A program made the translations under genes and the position numbers. The notes beneath the pieces were generated by a model. That model made no database searches. It worked only from the letters and a program-made list of their open reading frames with translations, and was not told the origin of the DNA. This document shows, piece by piece, positions 25,640 to 34,488 of a DNA stretch of 52,030 bases. The stretch's first letter is position 1. Each line of letters opens with the position of its first letter. The DNA comes from FEN-1073 sp050010135 (lineage in GTDB: Bacteria; Chloroflexota; Anaerolineae; Anaerolineales; RBG-16-64-43), in contig JBEKLP010000007.1 of assembly GCA_050010135.1 (NCBI GenBank), forward strand, positions 1-52,030, read 5' to 3'.

Positions 25640-26965
25640 TTAACCGATAGACCGGCTTTCTTCCGCTCGAATTCCTCTCATCTCTCCGCTTGGTTTCGCC
25701 GTCAAACTTTCGCTAAATTCTGTGAGGGCCGGTTTGAAAGCTGTCCAGAGTGTCACCATCAAAACCATCGCTCCTGCCATTGCAAACAATGCGGTCAGGC
25801 TCCATTTGCTGACGGCACCGGAAATTGCCTGGGCGATGGGGACCAAGCCGATATTGGAAAGGCTTAGGATGCTCATCATCCGCCCGAGCATCTCCCGGGG
25901 GGTACGCGTTTGCATCCAAGTGAACAGGATGATGGACAAGTAGCCGTTACCCACTCCGAGTAGAAGCATCAAGATAAAATCCGCCGCGGTCGACCGTAGA
26001 AACCCCAACGATCCGATGACCATTCCAAAGGCGGCCAGCAGAAGAAGGATAAACGTCCGCATGGTGCCTCCGCCTGGACGGGGAAGCGAACCGGCGGCGA
26101 GATATCCGGTTAGATTTCCTCCGGCATAGGCTGACATCAACAATCCGAAAGCCACCGCCCCTTCGGGCAAACGCTGGCTGGCGAGCACCGGGATTCCAAC
26201 CAACAGCGGGCCGACGATCAGGAAATTCACCGCCGTGATCACCAGGAACATCAGCCGGAGAACCTTTTCGCCCCATAGGTATTTCACACCGGCTATAATC
26301 GATACCCATATGCTCTCCGGTTCAGCAGCACTTCCGGAGCGCGAACGTCCTCCGCCGTGCATCAGCCACAAAGTTGTGGCGGAAACGGCGAAGCTTGCCG
26401 CATCGACGGCGAAGGCCAAACCGATGCCGAAGAACGAACCGGAAAAACCGCCGATGATGATTCCGGCAATCGTTGGACCGATAAACCCAGTCAGTTGGGA
26501 AACCCCCATTATGATCGAGTTGCCCGCCTGCAGATCACTCTCCGCCACAAGCAAGGGGACCATGCTGTTTTCGGCCGGGATGGCGAAGCCAGCCACCAAT
26601 CCGAATCCCAAGCCGAAAACATATAGCATCCACATCTGGACCGTCCCCGTGAAGATGACCAACGTCATCCCGACAGTCAGAACGCAACGGATAAGGTCCG
26701 AGGCGATCATCAGAAGACGCGGGGAGAGACGGTCCGTGATCGCACCGCCCAGAAGCATGAACACGGCGCGCGGAATCCCTTCCAAAGCCAGGACAATACC
26801 GAGCGCCAGCGGATCACCGGTTAACTTCAACACTAACCAGGGAGTGGCAATCAAGGCGAATTGATCACCCAGCAGCGAGGTCGTGGCTCCGGCGAATAGA
26901 AGGCGGAAATCGCGCAAGGACATCACGCGCCGCATGGGATTCTTTGAAACGTTCGTATCGGTCAT
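25640..26965 (-). CDS. Major facilitator superfamily efflux protein (MFS_3/EntS-like)
   Basis: The 441-residue protein has about twelve helices and the opening SLRDFRLLFAGATTSLLGDQF typical of the MefA/EntS-like MFS group, whose characterised members export macrolides or siderophores. The loop after helix two has GGAITDRLSPRLLMI. AAGGA lies seven bases before the ATG. It follows the DUF4097 gene by 107 bases and is likely the last gene of that operon. The substrate is not known. Confidence 0.87.
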   Translation of the reverse strand: MTDTNVSKNPMRRVMSLRDFRLLFAGATTSLLGDQFALIATPWLVLKLTGDPLALGIVLALEGIPRAVFMLLGGAITDRLSPRLLMIASDLIRCVLTVGMTLVIFTGTVQMWMLYVFGLGFGLVAGFAIPAENSMVPLLVAESDLQAGNSIIMGVSQLTGFIGPTIAGIIIGGFSGSFFGIGLAFAVDAASFAVSATTLWLMHGGGRSRSGSAAEPESIWVSIIAGVKYLWGEKVLRLMFLVITAVNFLIVGPLLVGIPVLASQRLPEGAVAFGLLMSAYAGGNLTGYLAAGSLPRPGGGTMRTFILLLLAAFGMVIGSLGFLRSTAADFILMLLLGVGNGYLSIILFTWMQTRTPREMLGRMMSILSLSNIGLVPIAQAISGAVSKWSLTALFAMAGAMVLMVTLWTAFKPALTEFSESLTAKPSGEMRGIRAEESRSIG

Positions 26966-27072
26966 GGGAAAATCCTTAAATGGGGTTTTAGGGTTGCCCG
27001 CAGTCGCGCAAAGGACGGAAGAGGCGAGAAGATTGGATCTGTCTCCGGTAAATTATTCTTTGGATTATTCCA

Positions 27073-28170
27073 TCATCCATTTTTTTCGAGCGCCGAAAGC
27101 AGACGTTCCGCTTCGTCGACGCTGATCTTTCCTTTTTGAAGCATATCCAGGATGGAAAGGCGTTCGCTCTCACCCGCTCCGGGAGGAGAAGGGGGCGTCG
27201 GCGGCCGTGGCGGAGTTTCGTTCCAGGAGTATCGGCGGTGATCCCTCGCGAACTTGCCTTCCTCCATCTTGCGGCGGAGTCGTTTATCGTATTGGTCGAA
27301 TTTATCGTGCATGTTGCGTTCGACCCAGCGGCCGAACTCGCCGGCCAGCATGCCAAACTCCATCCCCATTTGACCCATGTCATGACCCAGTTCGCGCCAT
27401 TCGCCCCAGGAATCCACGTCCATCCATCCTCCTATCCATAGATCGCCTTCGGCTTCGAGCCGGAGGCGCGCTTCGCCCTTGCCGAGGGTGACGGGCAAGG
27501 ACCCGTTTTCCATCGTAGATTGAGATTCTTTTCCGGCAGAGGGAAGGCGCACAAAGGTGTCCCCACCCGCCTTTCCTTCTACGACGGCCGATGCTCCCGA
27601 AGGCAAATAGCAGCGGAGGTCTCCATGGGCGGCGATGCTGTTTTCCGAACCGGGTTTCGGCAGTATCGCCACGGAGGCATCGCCGCCGGCGCGGATCTGC
27701 GCCCGGGAGACGGGATGCTCGATACGCACATCGCCGCCGGCTTCCATTTCGACCGCTCCCAGGACGTGCCGGAGCTTTGCGTCGCCGGAAACCTTCCGCG
27801 CCTTCAGATCGCCGCCGAGATCGCGCACTTTCAGACTGCCATGGACCGTTCCGAGTTCGGTGCTATCGCAATGTCGGAGCAGCAGATCCCCCATGCACTC
27901 GCCAATCACAACCGTGGATTTAACATCCCGTACTATGAGGTCGGCTCCGGTCCAAACCACCTCCACCTTCGCGTTATACGGAACACGGAGGCACAGATCT
28001 TCTTCCGCCGAAACGGTGATCCCCTGCTCCACAAGCTCCACCTTGGGTTCCTCATCGCACTCGACCGTGACCCGCGGTTCGCTCCAGCCTTCGATGGTTA
28101 GATCTTTTTCGCTCCGTTCCACGCGGATCGACGGGGCGGATATCCCGGTTAAAAACTCTTTTTCCGTCAT
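27073..28170 (-). CDS. DUF4097-type beta-repeat protein with C-terminal SHOCT-like helix
   Basis: The 365-residue protein has a long beta-helix-like region (about 10-235) of short strand repeats (GDLLLRHCDSTELGTVHGSL, GDLKARKVSGDAKLRHV), typical of the DUF4097/DUF4098 adhesin-like family. A linker rich in charged residues and a Pro-rich stretch follow. The final 30 residues (ILDMLQKGKISVDEAERLL) match the short helical tail common in these proteins and also resemble the end of the DUF2089 protein encoded just upstream. There is no signal peptide. Its ATG directly follows the stop of the DUF2089 gene with GGAGG inside that gene, so they are translated together. Function is unknown. Confidence 0.85.
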   Translation of the reverse strand: MTEKEFLTGISAPSIRVERSEKDLTIEGWSEPRVTVECDEEPKVELVEQGITVSAEEDLCLRVPYNAKVEVVWTGADLIVRDVKSTVVIGECMGDLLLRHCDSTELGTVHGSLKVRDLGGDLKARKVSGDAKLRHVLGAVEMEAGGDVRIEHPVSRAQIRAGGDASVAILPKPGSENSIAAHGDLRCYLPSGASAVVEGKAGGDTFVRLPSAGKESQSTMENGSLPVTLGKGEARLRLEAEGDLWIGGWMDVDSWGEWRELGHDMGQMGMEFGMLAGEFGRWVERNMHDKFDQYDKRLRRKMEEGKFARDHRRYSWNETPPRPPTPPSPPGAGESERLSILDMLQKGKISVDEAERLLSALEKNG

Positions 28171-28548
28171 TTAGCCTCCTTGGCGATTCTTCAAATGTTG
28201 GACGGCTTCCTGCGGGCTCATGCGCCCTGCGGCGACTTCTTCCAGCACATGTCGGCGGTCATCATCCGAATCCTCCTGAGCGCCCGGTTCATAGCCCATG
28301 AGCCGAATGATCTCCTGCAAGCGGTTGCGGAGGGTCGGATAGGATAGGCCGACTTCCTTTTCCATCCGGTTGAGCTTTCCCTCGCAACGGACGAACGTCT
28401 CGATAAACCCCATTTGCTCCGGCGAGAGACCGGCCCACCCTCCGAGCTGGAAATCACCTTCCAGCGAAGTTCCGCAGGAATTGCAGTGCAATCGGGCGAT
28501 CGAGAGAGTGGAATGACAAATTGGGCAGGATGATGGTGCAATTGACAT
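28171..28548 (-). CDS. DUF2089 zinc-finger/helix-turn-helix regulator
   Basis: The 125-residue protein has an N-terminal zinc finger (Cys8, Cys11, Cys22, Cys25), then a sigma-like helix-turn-helix (EQMGFIETFVRCEGKLNRME, followed by LSYPTLRNRLQEIIR) and a tail GRMSPQEAVQHLKN like that of the next protein. DUF2089 proteins are predicted transcription factors. Its promoter holds an inverted repeat over the -35 box, so self-regulation is likely. GAGG lies before the ATG. Confidence 0.88.
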   Translation of the reverse strand: MSIAPSSCPICHSTLSIARLHCNSCGTSLEGDFQLGGWAGLSPEQMGFIETFVRCEGKLNRMEKEVGLSYPTLRNRLQEIIRLMGYEPGAQEDSDDDRRHVLEEVAAGRMSPQEAVQHLKNRQGG

Positions 28549-28568
28549 ATTTTCCTCTTTTATTCAAT

Positions 28569-28597
28569 ATTATAAACATAAATATTGATAATGTCAA
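28569..28597 (-). promoter_or_regulatory. Consensus sigma70 promoter of the DUF2089-DUF4097-MFS operon
   Basis: The minus strand reads TTGACA (28597-28592), 17 bases, TATAAT (28574-28569): both boxes are perfect. It lies about 20 bases before the DUF2089 ATG. A promoter this strong, with an operator-like repeat, suggests it is normally repressed. Confidence 0.85.
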
Positions 28598-28639
28598 TAA
28601 CAATATTAATATTATTAATCTTATTATTAATATTATCAA
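28583..28639. promoter_or_regulatory. Operator-like inverted repeats in an AT-rich tract
   Basis: TATTGA-5-TCAATA (28583-28599) overlaps the -35 box. TTGATAAT (28585-28592) recurs inverted as ATTATCAA at 28632-28639, and the stretch between is almost only A and T. It could bind the DUF2089 protein. Simple AT-rich composition can give chance palindromes, so confidence is moderate. Confidence 0.5.
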
Positions 28640-28750
28640 ATGTGATCCTGGCTAAACGACAATTAACCTGTTTATAGCCAAAAATTCTTCGCGCAGAGTG
28701 ATTATGTGTTTTGGATCATTCACTCAAAGGAAAAAAATGATCGAGTAGAA

Positions 28751-29063
28751 CGGATGATTTTAGAGGGACTTTCCCAGCGCCCACCTAAACCCCTGGGTTT
28801 GGATGACAGTCTGGCTCGTGAGTTGTATTGGACATTTTTAATATCGCATGTGCAAGGACGGCCCGTTCTGCGCGAGGGATCTGTAGGAAGCGATCCCGGC
28901 AGGTACCGCCATCGATTGGATGGAATCTCCTGCCAAGCGCGATGTGAGGATATATAATCCGCGTCTGGATACGCAGCAGGATGAACTGTATGTGGCGCCC
29001 ACCAACGTGCCACTAGTTCGCGCAAGCGTTCGATGGCATCATCTTATTAACGAGGTAACGTAA
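28751..29063 (+). pseudogene. Possible frameshifted gene remnant before the MFS gene
   Basis: One frame is open from an ATG near 28754 to 28957 (ILEGLSQRPPKPLGLDDSLA); another, open from 28887 to a TAA at 29061, reads protein-like (KRDVRIYNPRLDTQQDELYV, then VPLVRASVRWHHLINEVT). The two overlap, so one frameshift could join them. The second frame has no start codon with a ribosome site and ends 18 bases before the MFS ATG. No family is recognised. It may also be chance open frames. Confidence 0.25.
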
Positions 29064-29080
29064 ATAATGCGGAGAACGGC

Positions 29081-30436
29081 ATGACGAAGATCGGTGCACA
29101 GCTGTTCCAAAGGTCTGCTGGGTTTATCTTTGGGATGAGTATGCTGACACTCGGTGCGAACCTGGTATGGATTGCCTACAACAGTGTGCTGCTCCCCACG
29201 CTAATCGAAGACCTGAAATTCCGCAATCCCGGTTTCGTCGTTGGGATTGCGGGATTCTTCGGCATGCTGCTGGCAACCGTCGCCAGCATCTGGGCCGGGA
29301 TTGCCACCGACCACAGCACCCACCGGCTGGGAAAGCGCACCCCTGCAATCCTGCTGGGGGCGATCGTTTCCTTTCCGATGATTGTGCTCCCCACCTTGGT
29401 ACTTTCCCCGGCCATGAACGATCCCCTTCTGCGGTATGCCCTGCCGATCGTTCTCCTAAGCTTCTGCGGGATGCAGTTCTTCACGAACATCGCCGCAGGT
29501 GCTTGGTATCCGCTGCTGGCCGACCTCTTCCCGGAAAGGCAACGGGGCACGGCCTCCGGCGTTCAGGGATTTCTGAGCCTGGCCGGCGCGGCAATCGGGA
29601 TCCTGCTTGTGACCTTCCTCAATCAGAACCGCCTGACCGGATTGGCTCTATGGCTTATTGCGGGAGTATTTGCGCTCACCGCAATCCAATCGGCATGGGT
29701 GATCCGGGGCAAGGATAAACCGGTACAGTCGAAAGATCAGGTCGGGTTATGGACTGCTCTCGGCCGGATGTTCAAAGTACGCACCCGGGTGGCCGTGTTC
29801 TTCTGGGTGGTGTTGGCCGTCCTCCTGGCATTTATCGGGATTAATAGTCTCCAGCTTTTCGCCCGATTTGCGCTCGAGGTTTATTTCCCGCAAATCGATC
29901 CGGATGCCGCTTTCCGCACGCTGGGAGGCCTCAACCTTCTCATGACGATGTTATCGGCGGTCGGATCGGGCATCCTCTCGGATCGGATCGGACGCCGCAC
30001 CCTGATCCTGGGCGGGATGATTTTCTGCGCCATCACGTCCATCCTGATGGGGCTCACCGATAATTATTCCGCTTTCCTCCTCCTGGCAGCCTTGCGTTCG
30101 GTGGCCACCGGCCCGCTCATTGCGATTGTGCCCGCCCTGGCAAGCGATCTGGCTCCGAAGGAAGAAGCCGGCCAATACATGGCCTATAACAATCTTTCTA
30201 CCGCGCTTTCCGGTTCCCTGGCTTCGCTGGTGTTTGGCTTGATTTTATTTCACTTGGATCGCACCAGTTTTGAGCACCTGTTCTTTGTCTCCGGGCTCTT
30301 CTTTCTTGCCGGCAGCATGATTTTCGCCTTCAAGGTCACACCCGCGATCCTAACCCAAAGCCTTTCGCCATCACCCATCCCAACCCTGCCGGAAGAATCC
30401 GCTGATCCTTGGTCAAAGGAGAATCCGGGACAGTAA
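29081..30436 (+). CDS. Major facilitator superfamily transporter
   Basis: The 451-residue protein has about twelve helices. Between helices two and three it has the cytoplasmic loop GIATDHSTHRLGKRTP, close to the RxGRRxP-type motif A of the superfamily and to GPH/sugar-type transporters; a second copy at the half repeat reads GILSDRIGRRTL. The tail after the last helix is a Pro/Ser-rich stretch. GGAG lies seven bases before the ATG. A YkoP-like gene follows within 30 bases. The substrate is unknown. Confidence 0.85.
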   Translation: MTKIGAQLFQRSAGFIFGMSMLTLGANLVWIAYNSVLLPTLIEDLKFRNPGFVVGIAGFFGMLLATVASIWAGIATDHSTHRLGKRTPAILLGAIVSFPMIVLPTLVLSPAMNDPLLRYALPIVLLSFCGMQFFTNIAAGAWYPLLADLFPERQRGTASGVQGFLSLAGAAIGILLVTFLNQNRLTGLALWLIAGVFALTAIQSAWVIRGKDKPVQSKDQVGLWTALGRMFKVRTRVAVFFWVVLAVLLAFIGINSLQLFARFALEVYFPQIDPDAAFRTLGGLNLLMTMLSAVGSGILSDRIGRRTLILGGMIFCAITSILMGLTDNYSAFLLLAALRSVATGPLIAIVPALASDLAPKEEAGQYMAYNNLSTALSGSLASLVFGLILFHLDRTSFEHLFFVSGLFFLAGSMIFAFKVTPAILTQSLSPSPIPTLPEESADPWSKENPGQ

Positions 30437-30465
30437 AGCGATGCGGTGCTGATGGAGATCAATCG

Positions 30466-31029
30466 GTGAGAAGAGTAATCCTGTCTTTCGACGGCTTTCT
30501 GCGCCGGCAGATTGGCGTTTTTGAATTTGACGACGATCCCCAAGGCATCCTGCGGGGGCAGTTCTCCCGCACCTCCTATGAGCTGGCGATTGCCGGACGG
30601 CGAATCGCCGCCGGTTCGCCCGTCTTCTTCATCCATCTTTGGAACGAGCATATTCCCGCCATCCCGGATGCCGGACCGGATCTGGGCTGGGCGGCACGGA
30701 TTTATAGCCGGTTGATCCCATCTTTCCGCAAGCTGGCCGGCCGGTTGAAAACCGACTCGGCCTACTCTGGAATCGAGGCAATCATCGGGGAGACCGTTCT
30801 CGTGCGGGACGATGCCGGATTCATCAACAAATTGTTCCTGCGGTTGGGTTTTTCCATCATTCCCTACCGCAACCCGCTCGGTAGGTTCGGCGAATTCTGG
30901 GAAAATTTCTATTCGTGGTGGATCATCTGGGCCTACAATCAGGCGAGCCTTCGCAGCCACCACATGTTTAAATTGCGGCGCAGCCAAATTATTATTTCCC
31001 GCGAAGATTTTCTACACCGGTATGGTTGA
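30466..31029 (+). CDS. YkoP-like protein
   Basis: The 187-residue protein has features of the YkoP-type domain (FDDDPQGILRGQF, FFIHLWNEHIPAIP, LGWAARIYSRLIPSFRKLA and a C-terminal FYSWWIIWAYNQASL). The domain occurs with polysaccharide deacetylases and lipid-related genes, but its activity is not established. I chose the GTG at 30466; GGAG lies nine bases upstream. It is probably cotranscribed with the MFS gene. Confidence 0.7.
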   Translation: MRRVILSFDGFLRRQIGVFEFDDDPQGILRGQFSRTSYELAIAGRRIAAGSPVFFIHLWNEHIPAIPDAGPDLGWAARIYSRLIPSFRKLAGRLKTDSAYSGIEAIIGETVLVRDDAGFINKLFLRLGFSIIPYRNPLGRFGEFWENFYSWWIIWAYNQASLRSHHMFKLRRSQIIISREDFLHRYG

Positions 31030-31431
31030 ACGTAGGGGAGCACCATCGGAGGGATCAGGACTCCGCACTGGTTTCCGTCCCCGCCTACGAGACTAACCGG
31101 GTGCTAAAATCCCATGGGCAGATATATTTACGCCTGATGGTCTGTGAAATTATATAAAAAAAGTCGGCGATCTCGCCCGCTCCGATTGGGGTGGGCCGGG
31201 GATACGCAGAAACCGCTGCTTAACCACTTATACCCGCCTTTTTCTGTATTCTGGTAAAGAAATTATTCCCTCCAAAATTGTCAAATCGGAGCATGGGATA
31301 TCGCCAAAATCTCCGAATTTTGCGAGTTTAGTAGTCCAATGCCAATAGCTTCAAACAGGCAATCTTGACATTCATTGCCAATAACTATGATGTCAAAGTC
31401 ATTTTCTTTGACATCCTACGCCGATGGTCGA
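31030..31431. other. Non-coding interval with one hairpin
   Basis: No credible gene is seen in these 402 bases between convergent transcription units. It is AT-richer than its surroundings and holds the hairpin at 31389-31415. No tRNA or known RNA fold was recognised. Confidence 0.5.
31389..31415 (-). terminator. Hairpin downstream of gyrB, possible terminator
   Basis: GATGTCAAAG pairs perfectly with CTTTGACATC around a seven-base loop, 16 bases past the gyrB stop. There is no T-run on the minus strand, so it may instead protect the mRNA end. Confidence 0.4.
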
Positions 31432-33366
31432 TCACACATCCAAATTCTTTACATCTTTGGCGTGGGTCTGGATGAACCGCTTGCGGGGCGGAACAGCTGA
31501 ACCCATGAGCATATCGAACGTCCGGTCGGCTTCGGCGGCATCCTCGATGGAGACTTGCAGCAGAGTCCGGCTCTGCGGATCCATGGTGGTTTCCCATAGC
31601 TGCACCGGGTTCATTTCGCCCAGACCCTTGTATCGCTGAACGCCCACTTTTTCCGATCCGCCAAATTCCTTCACCGCTTTATCCCGTTCGTTTTCGGAAT
31701 AGACGTACCGTTCCTTGCCGCCCTTGCCCTTGGTTTCCACCCGGAAAAGCGGCGGCTGGGCGATGAAGAGATGTCCCTCTTCGATCAACGGCTGCATGTA
31801 GCGGAAGAAAAACGTGAGCAACAACGTGCGGATGTGCGAACCGTCAACGTCGGCGTCGGTCATGATGATCACCCGACCGTAGCGCAGGCCGGCAAGATCG
31901 AACGAATCCCCGATCCCGGTTCCGAGGGCGGAAACCAGCGCCCGGAACTCGTTGTTGCCGAGAATTTTATCCAGCCGGGCGCGTTCGGTATTCATCACTT
32001 TGCCGCGCAACGGCAAGATGGCCTGGAAGTGCCGGTCCCGTCCCTGCTTGGCCGATCCACCGGCGCTGTCGCCCTCGACGATGTAGATTTCCGCTTTCTC
32101 GGACTCGCGTTCCGAGCAATCCGCGAGCTTGCCGGGGAGGGTCATGCTTTCCAGAGCGGACTTGCGGATGACCAGGTCGCGGGCTTTTTTGGCGGCGTCG
32201 CGCGCGCGGGCGGAGGTCAGGCATTTTTCGACGATCGCCCGCCCCTCGCGCGGGTTCTCTTCCAGGAACGCGCTGAAGGCGTCGCTGACCACCTGCTGGA
32301 CGATCGTTTGAACCTCGGGGTTCATCAGTTTTACTTTGGTCTGGCTCTCGAACTGCGGGTCGCGGTGCTTGATCGAGACGATCCCGGTCAAACCTTCGCG
32401 CGTGTCGTCGCCCGAGAAATTGGGGTCCGCTTCCTTGAGCAACCCGGCCTTGCGGGCGTAATCGTTGATCGTCCGGGTCAAAGCGGCGCGCAAACCCGTC
32501 ATATGGGTTCCCCCATCGACGGTGTTGATCGTATTGGCGAAGGAATACACCGATTCGGAATAGGCGTCGGTGTATTGCACGGCCACCTCCACGCCGATCC
32601 CTTCCACTTCCTTGTTGGCATACACAACCGGGTGGAGCACTTCGCGGTTGCGGTTCAGGTAGCGCACGAACGAGAGAATCCCGCCCTCGAAAAAAAACAT
32701 GGTTTCCTGTCCGGTGCGTTCGTCGGAGAGCGAGATCGTCACGCCGCGAGTGACGAACGCCATCTCGCGGAAGCGCTGGGCGACCGTCTCAAACCGGTAA
32801 TCCACGTCCCCCTGGAAAATCTGCCGGTCAAAAAGAAATGTGGTTTTTGTTCCCGTTTGTCCGGCTGGTGCCTTGCCGATGACCGCCACAGGAGCCTTGG
32901 GCTTCCCGCGTTCGTAACGCTGGAAGTGCACTTTGCCATCCCGGCGGACTTCCACCTCGCACCATTCGGAGAGCGCGTTGACGGCGCTCACGCCTACTCC
33001 ATGAAGGCCGCCGGAAACCTTGTAGGAGTTGCCGCCGAATTTTCCCCCGGCGTGCAGCATGGTCATCACAACTTCCAACGCCGGCTTCTTTTTTTCCGGA
33101 TGCATATCCACCGGAATGCCGCGGCCGTTGTCTTCCACCACGACGCTGTTGTCGGCCTGGATGGTGACGGTGATCCGATCGCATACGCCGGCCAGGGCTT
33201 CGTCGATGGAATTATCCACAACTTCGAAAATCAGATGATGGAGCGCCTTGACGTCCGTTCCGCCGACGTACATTCCCGGCCGCCTGCGGACGGCTTCCAA
33301 GCCTTCCAGTACCTGGATGTCTTTCGCCCCATAATTTTGTTGGGCTTCGGAATTGTTTTTTGGCAT
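31432..33366 (-). CDS. gyrB: DNA gyrase subunit B
   Basis: GyrB is the ATPase and Toprim subunit of gyrase. The 644-residue protein has the GHKL ATP site (EVVDNSIDEALAG, VEDNGRGIPVD, GGLHGVGVSAVNALS), the QTK lysine loop (FESQTKVKLMN), the Toprim EGDSAGGSAKQGRD and IMTDADVDGSHIRTLL, and the C-terminal RYKGLGEMNPVQLWETTM. QAILPLRGKVMN favours GyrB over ParE. It lacks the insert found in enterobacterial GyrB, which is usual. It is seven bases after a membrane-protein gene on the same strand and about 9.4 kb from gyrA. Confidence 0.96.
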   Translation of the reverse strand: MPKNNSEAQQNYGAKDIQVLEGLEAVRRRPGMYVGGTDVKALHHLIFEVVDNSIDEALAGVCDRITVTIQADNSVVVEDNGRGIPVDMHPEKKKPALEVVMTMLHAGGKFGGNSYKVSGGLHGVGVSAVNALSEWCEVEVRRDGKVHFQRYERGKPKAPVAVIGKAPAGQTGTKTTFLFDRQIFQGDVDYRFETVAQRFREMAFVTRGVTISLSDERTGQETMFFFEGGILSFVRYLNRNREVLHPVVYANKEVEGIGVEVAVQYTDAYSESVYSFANTINTVDGGTHMTGLRAALTRTINDYARKAGLLKEADPNFSGDDTREGLTGIVSIKHRDPQFESQTKVKLMNPEVQTIVQQVVSDAFSAFLEENPREGRAIVEKCLTSARARDAAKKARDLVIRKSALESMTLPGKLADCSERESEKAEIYIVEGDSAGGSAKQGRDRHFQAILPLRGKVMNTERARLDKILGNNEFRALVSALGTGIGDSFDLAGLRYGRVIIMTDADVDGSHIRTLLLTFFFRYMQPLIEEGHLFIAQPPLFRVETKGKGGKERYVYSENERDKAVKEFGGSEKVGVQRYKGLGEMNPVQLWETTMDPQSRTLLQVSIEDAAEADRTFDMLMGSAVPPRKRFIQTHAKDVKNLDV

Positions 33367-33373
33367 CTCGGCT

Positions 33374-34390
33374 TCAAACTCCCGTCGTCGGCGGTTGGAC
33401 CGCCATGCGCGTTTGCAGTTGCGATTGGATTTCGGATATCCACCGGCGTTTGTCGATGTAATACGCCATGCTGGCCGTCACGATGACGGAACTGGTGTAG
33501 GCGTTTCCCACGATGCCGACCGCACCGGACCAATTGGCATCCGACGCCAGCGCCCAAACCATGGATACCAGATACTGCAGCAGGATCAGCAGGATCGGGA
33601 TCCAAATCGAAATCGGATAAAGCCAGCGCGAGGTGACGACACTATTGCGGATCGACTGCAGAATTCCGTCCCGGAAGAGAATGATCCCGTGAACGGAAAA
33701 TATAAAAAAGAGAAACACCCAGAAGAGAAACCCGCCTCCCAGAAAAAAGAACAACTGGGAAAGAATCGCCGCGAAATCCGCCGAAACCACCCCGATCACT
33801 GAAATGACGAAAAGGACTGGAATGGAAATTGCCAGGATGAGGACCAGGAAGGATCCGCACAGGAGCAGCATCACAATCACGGTCCGGGAATACCGCCCCA
33901 GCCAATCTCCGCGGGTCCATTTGGCTCCTTGCGCCGACCGTCCCGCCAGCAGCCAATACAGGGACCCGATGAGGATGGAGATGGCGATCAGTGCCGGGAC
34001 GATTCCCAGGCATTGCCACCAATTGGCGATGGAGATGATGATCGGAGCACCCAGGGGGGTCTGTCCGGGGGCGGCTCCGGTCATCAGGCTGGGAGGAAAG
34101 AGCGGGATGAACGCCAGGAGCGAGAAGAGATTGTACTTTTCGACAGCCTGGCGGAGGGCGTCCATCATCGTGGGGCTGAACTGGTTTGCCGCCAGCGCCG
34201 TATTGAGGTAGGTCAGGACGGGATTGATCAAGGGAATGAGGGAAAGATGGGGGCCGAACCACAAAAAAGCATCGATCAGTACCGGAACGACCATGATTCC
34301 GGGATGCGCGTTGACGAATTCTATCCCTTTCCACAACGAAGAAAGGAATCCGATGGGCGGCCGGGGACCGTCGATTGCGATTTTATCCAT
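33374..34390 (-). CDS. Multi-pass membrane protein of unknown function
   Basis: The 338-residue protein has about six hydrophobic helices (for example GIMVVPVLIDAFLWF and YSRTVIVMLLLCGSFLVLIL) and short charged loops. A soluble segment in the first half (about 70-110) separates helices. No family signature is recognised with confidence. Its ATG is six bases after an extended -10 box, so the mRNA should be leaderless. It is cotranscribed with gyrB. Confidence 0.8.
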   Translation of the reverse strand: MDKIAIDGPRPPIGFLSSLWKGIEFVNAHPGIMVVPVLIDAFLWFGPHLSLIPLINPVLTYLNTALAANQFSPTMMDALRQAVEKYNLFSLLAFIPLFPPSLMTGAAPGQTPLGAPIIISIANWWQCLGIVPALIAISILIGSLYWLLAGRSAQGAKWTRGDWLGRYSRTVIVMLLLCGSFLVLILAISIPVLFVISVIGVVSADFAAILSQLFFFLGGGFLFWVFLFFIFSVHGIILFRDGILQSIRNSVVTSRWLYPISIWIPILLILLQYLVSMVWALASDANWSGAVGIVGNAYTSSVIVTASMAYYIDKRRWISEIQSQLQTRMAVQPPTTGV

Positions 34391-34396
34391 GAAAAA

Positions 34397-34405
34397 ATTA
34401 TACCA
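34397..34405 (-). promoter_or_regulatory. Extended -10 promoter of the membrane protein-gyrB operon, predicted leaderless
   Basis: The minus strand reads TGGTATAAT, a perfect TATAAT with the TGn extension, six bases before the ATG at 34390. No Shine-Dalgarno fits in between. Confidence 0.65.
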
Positions 34406-34453
34406 AATCCGAAGGCGATTAAGTGATAATTATTTTTCCGCCCAAACGGGTTC

Positions 34454-34482
34454 TTGCCGATTCAAACCGATGCGAATACAAT
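34454..34482 (+). promoter_or_regulatory. Promoter of the DUF62-murA operon, predicted leaderless
   Basis: TTGCCG (34454-34459), 17 bases, TACAAT (34477-34482), then six bases to the ATG at 34489. It is divergent from the gyrB operon promoter. Confidence 0.6.
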
Positions 34483-34488
34483 CCTTTT

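Noticed and set aside
28561..28640. AT-rich tract as a replication origin or foreign DNA
   Set aside because: No DnaA boxes or mobile genes nearby; the tract is fully explained by a promoter and operator region.
31771..33486. 571-codon plus-strand open frame
   Set aside because: Antisense to gyrB, whose identity is certain; long shadow frames are common opposite GC-rich genes.
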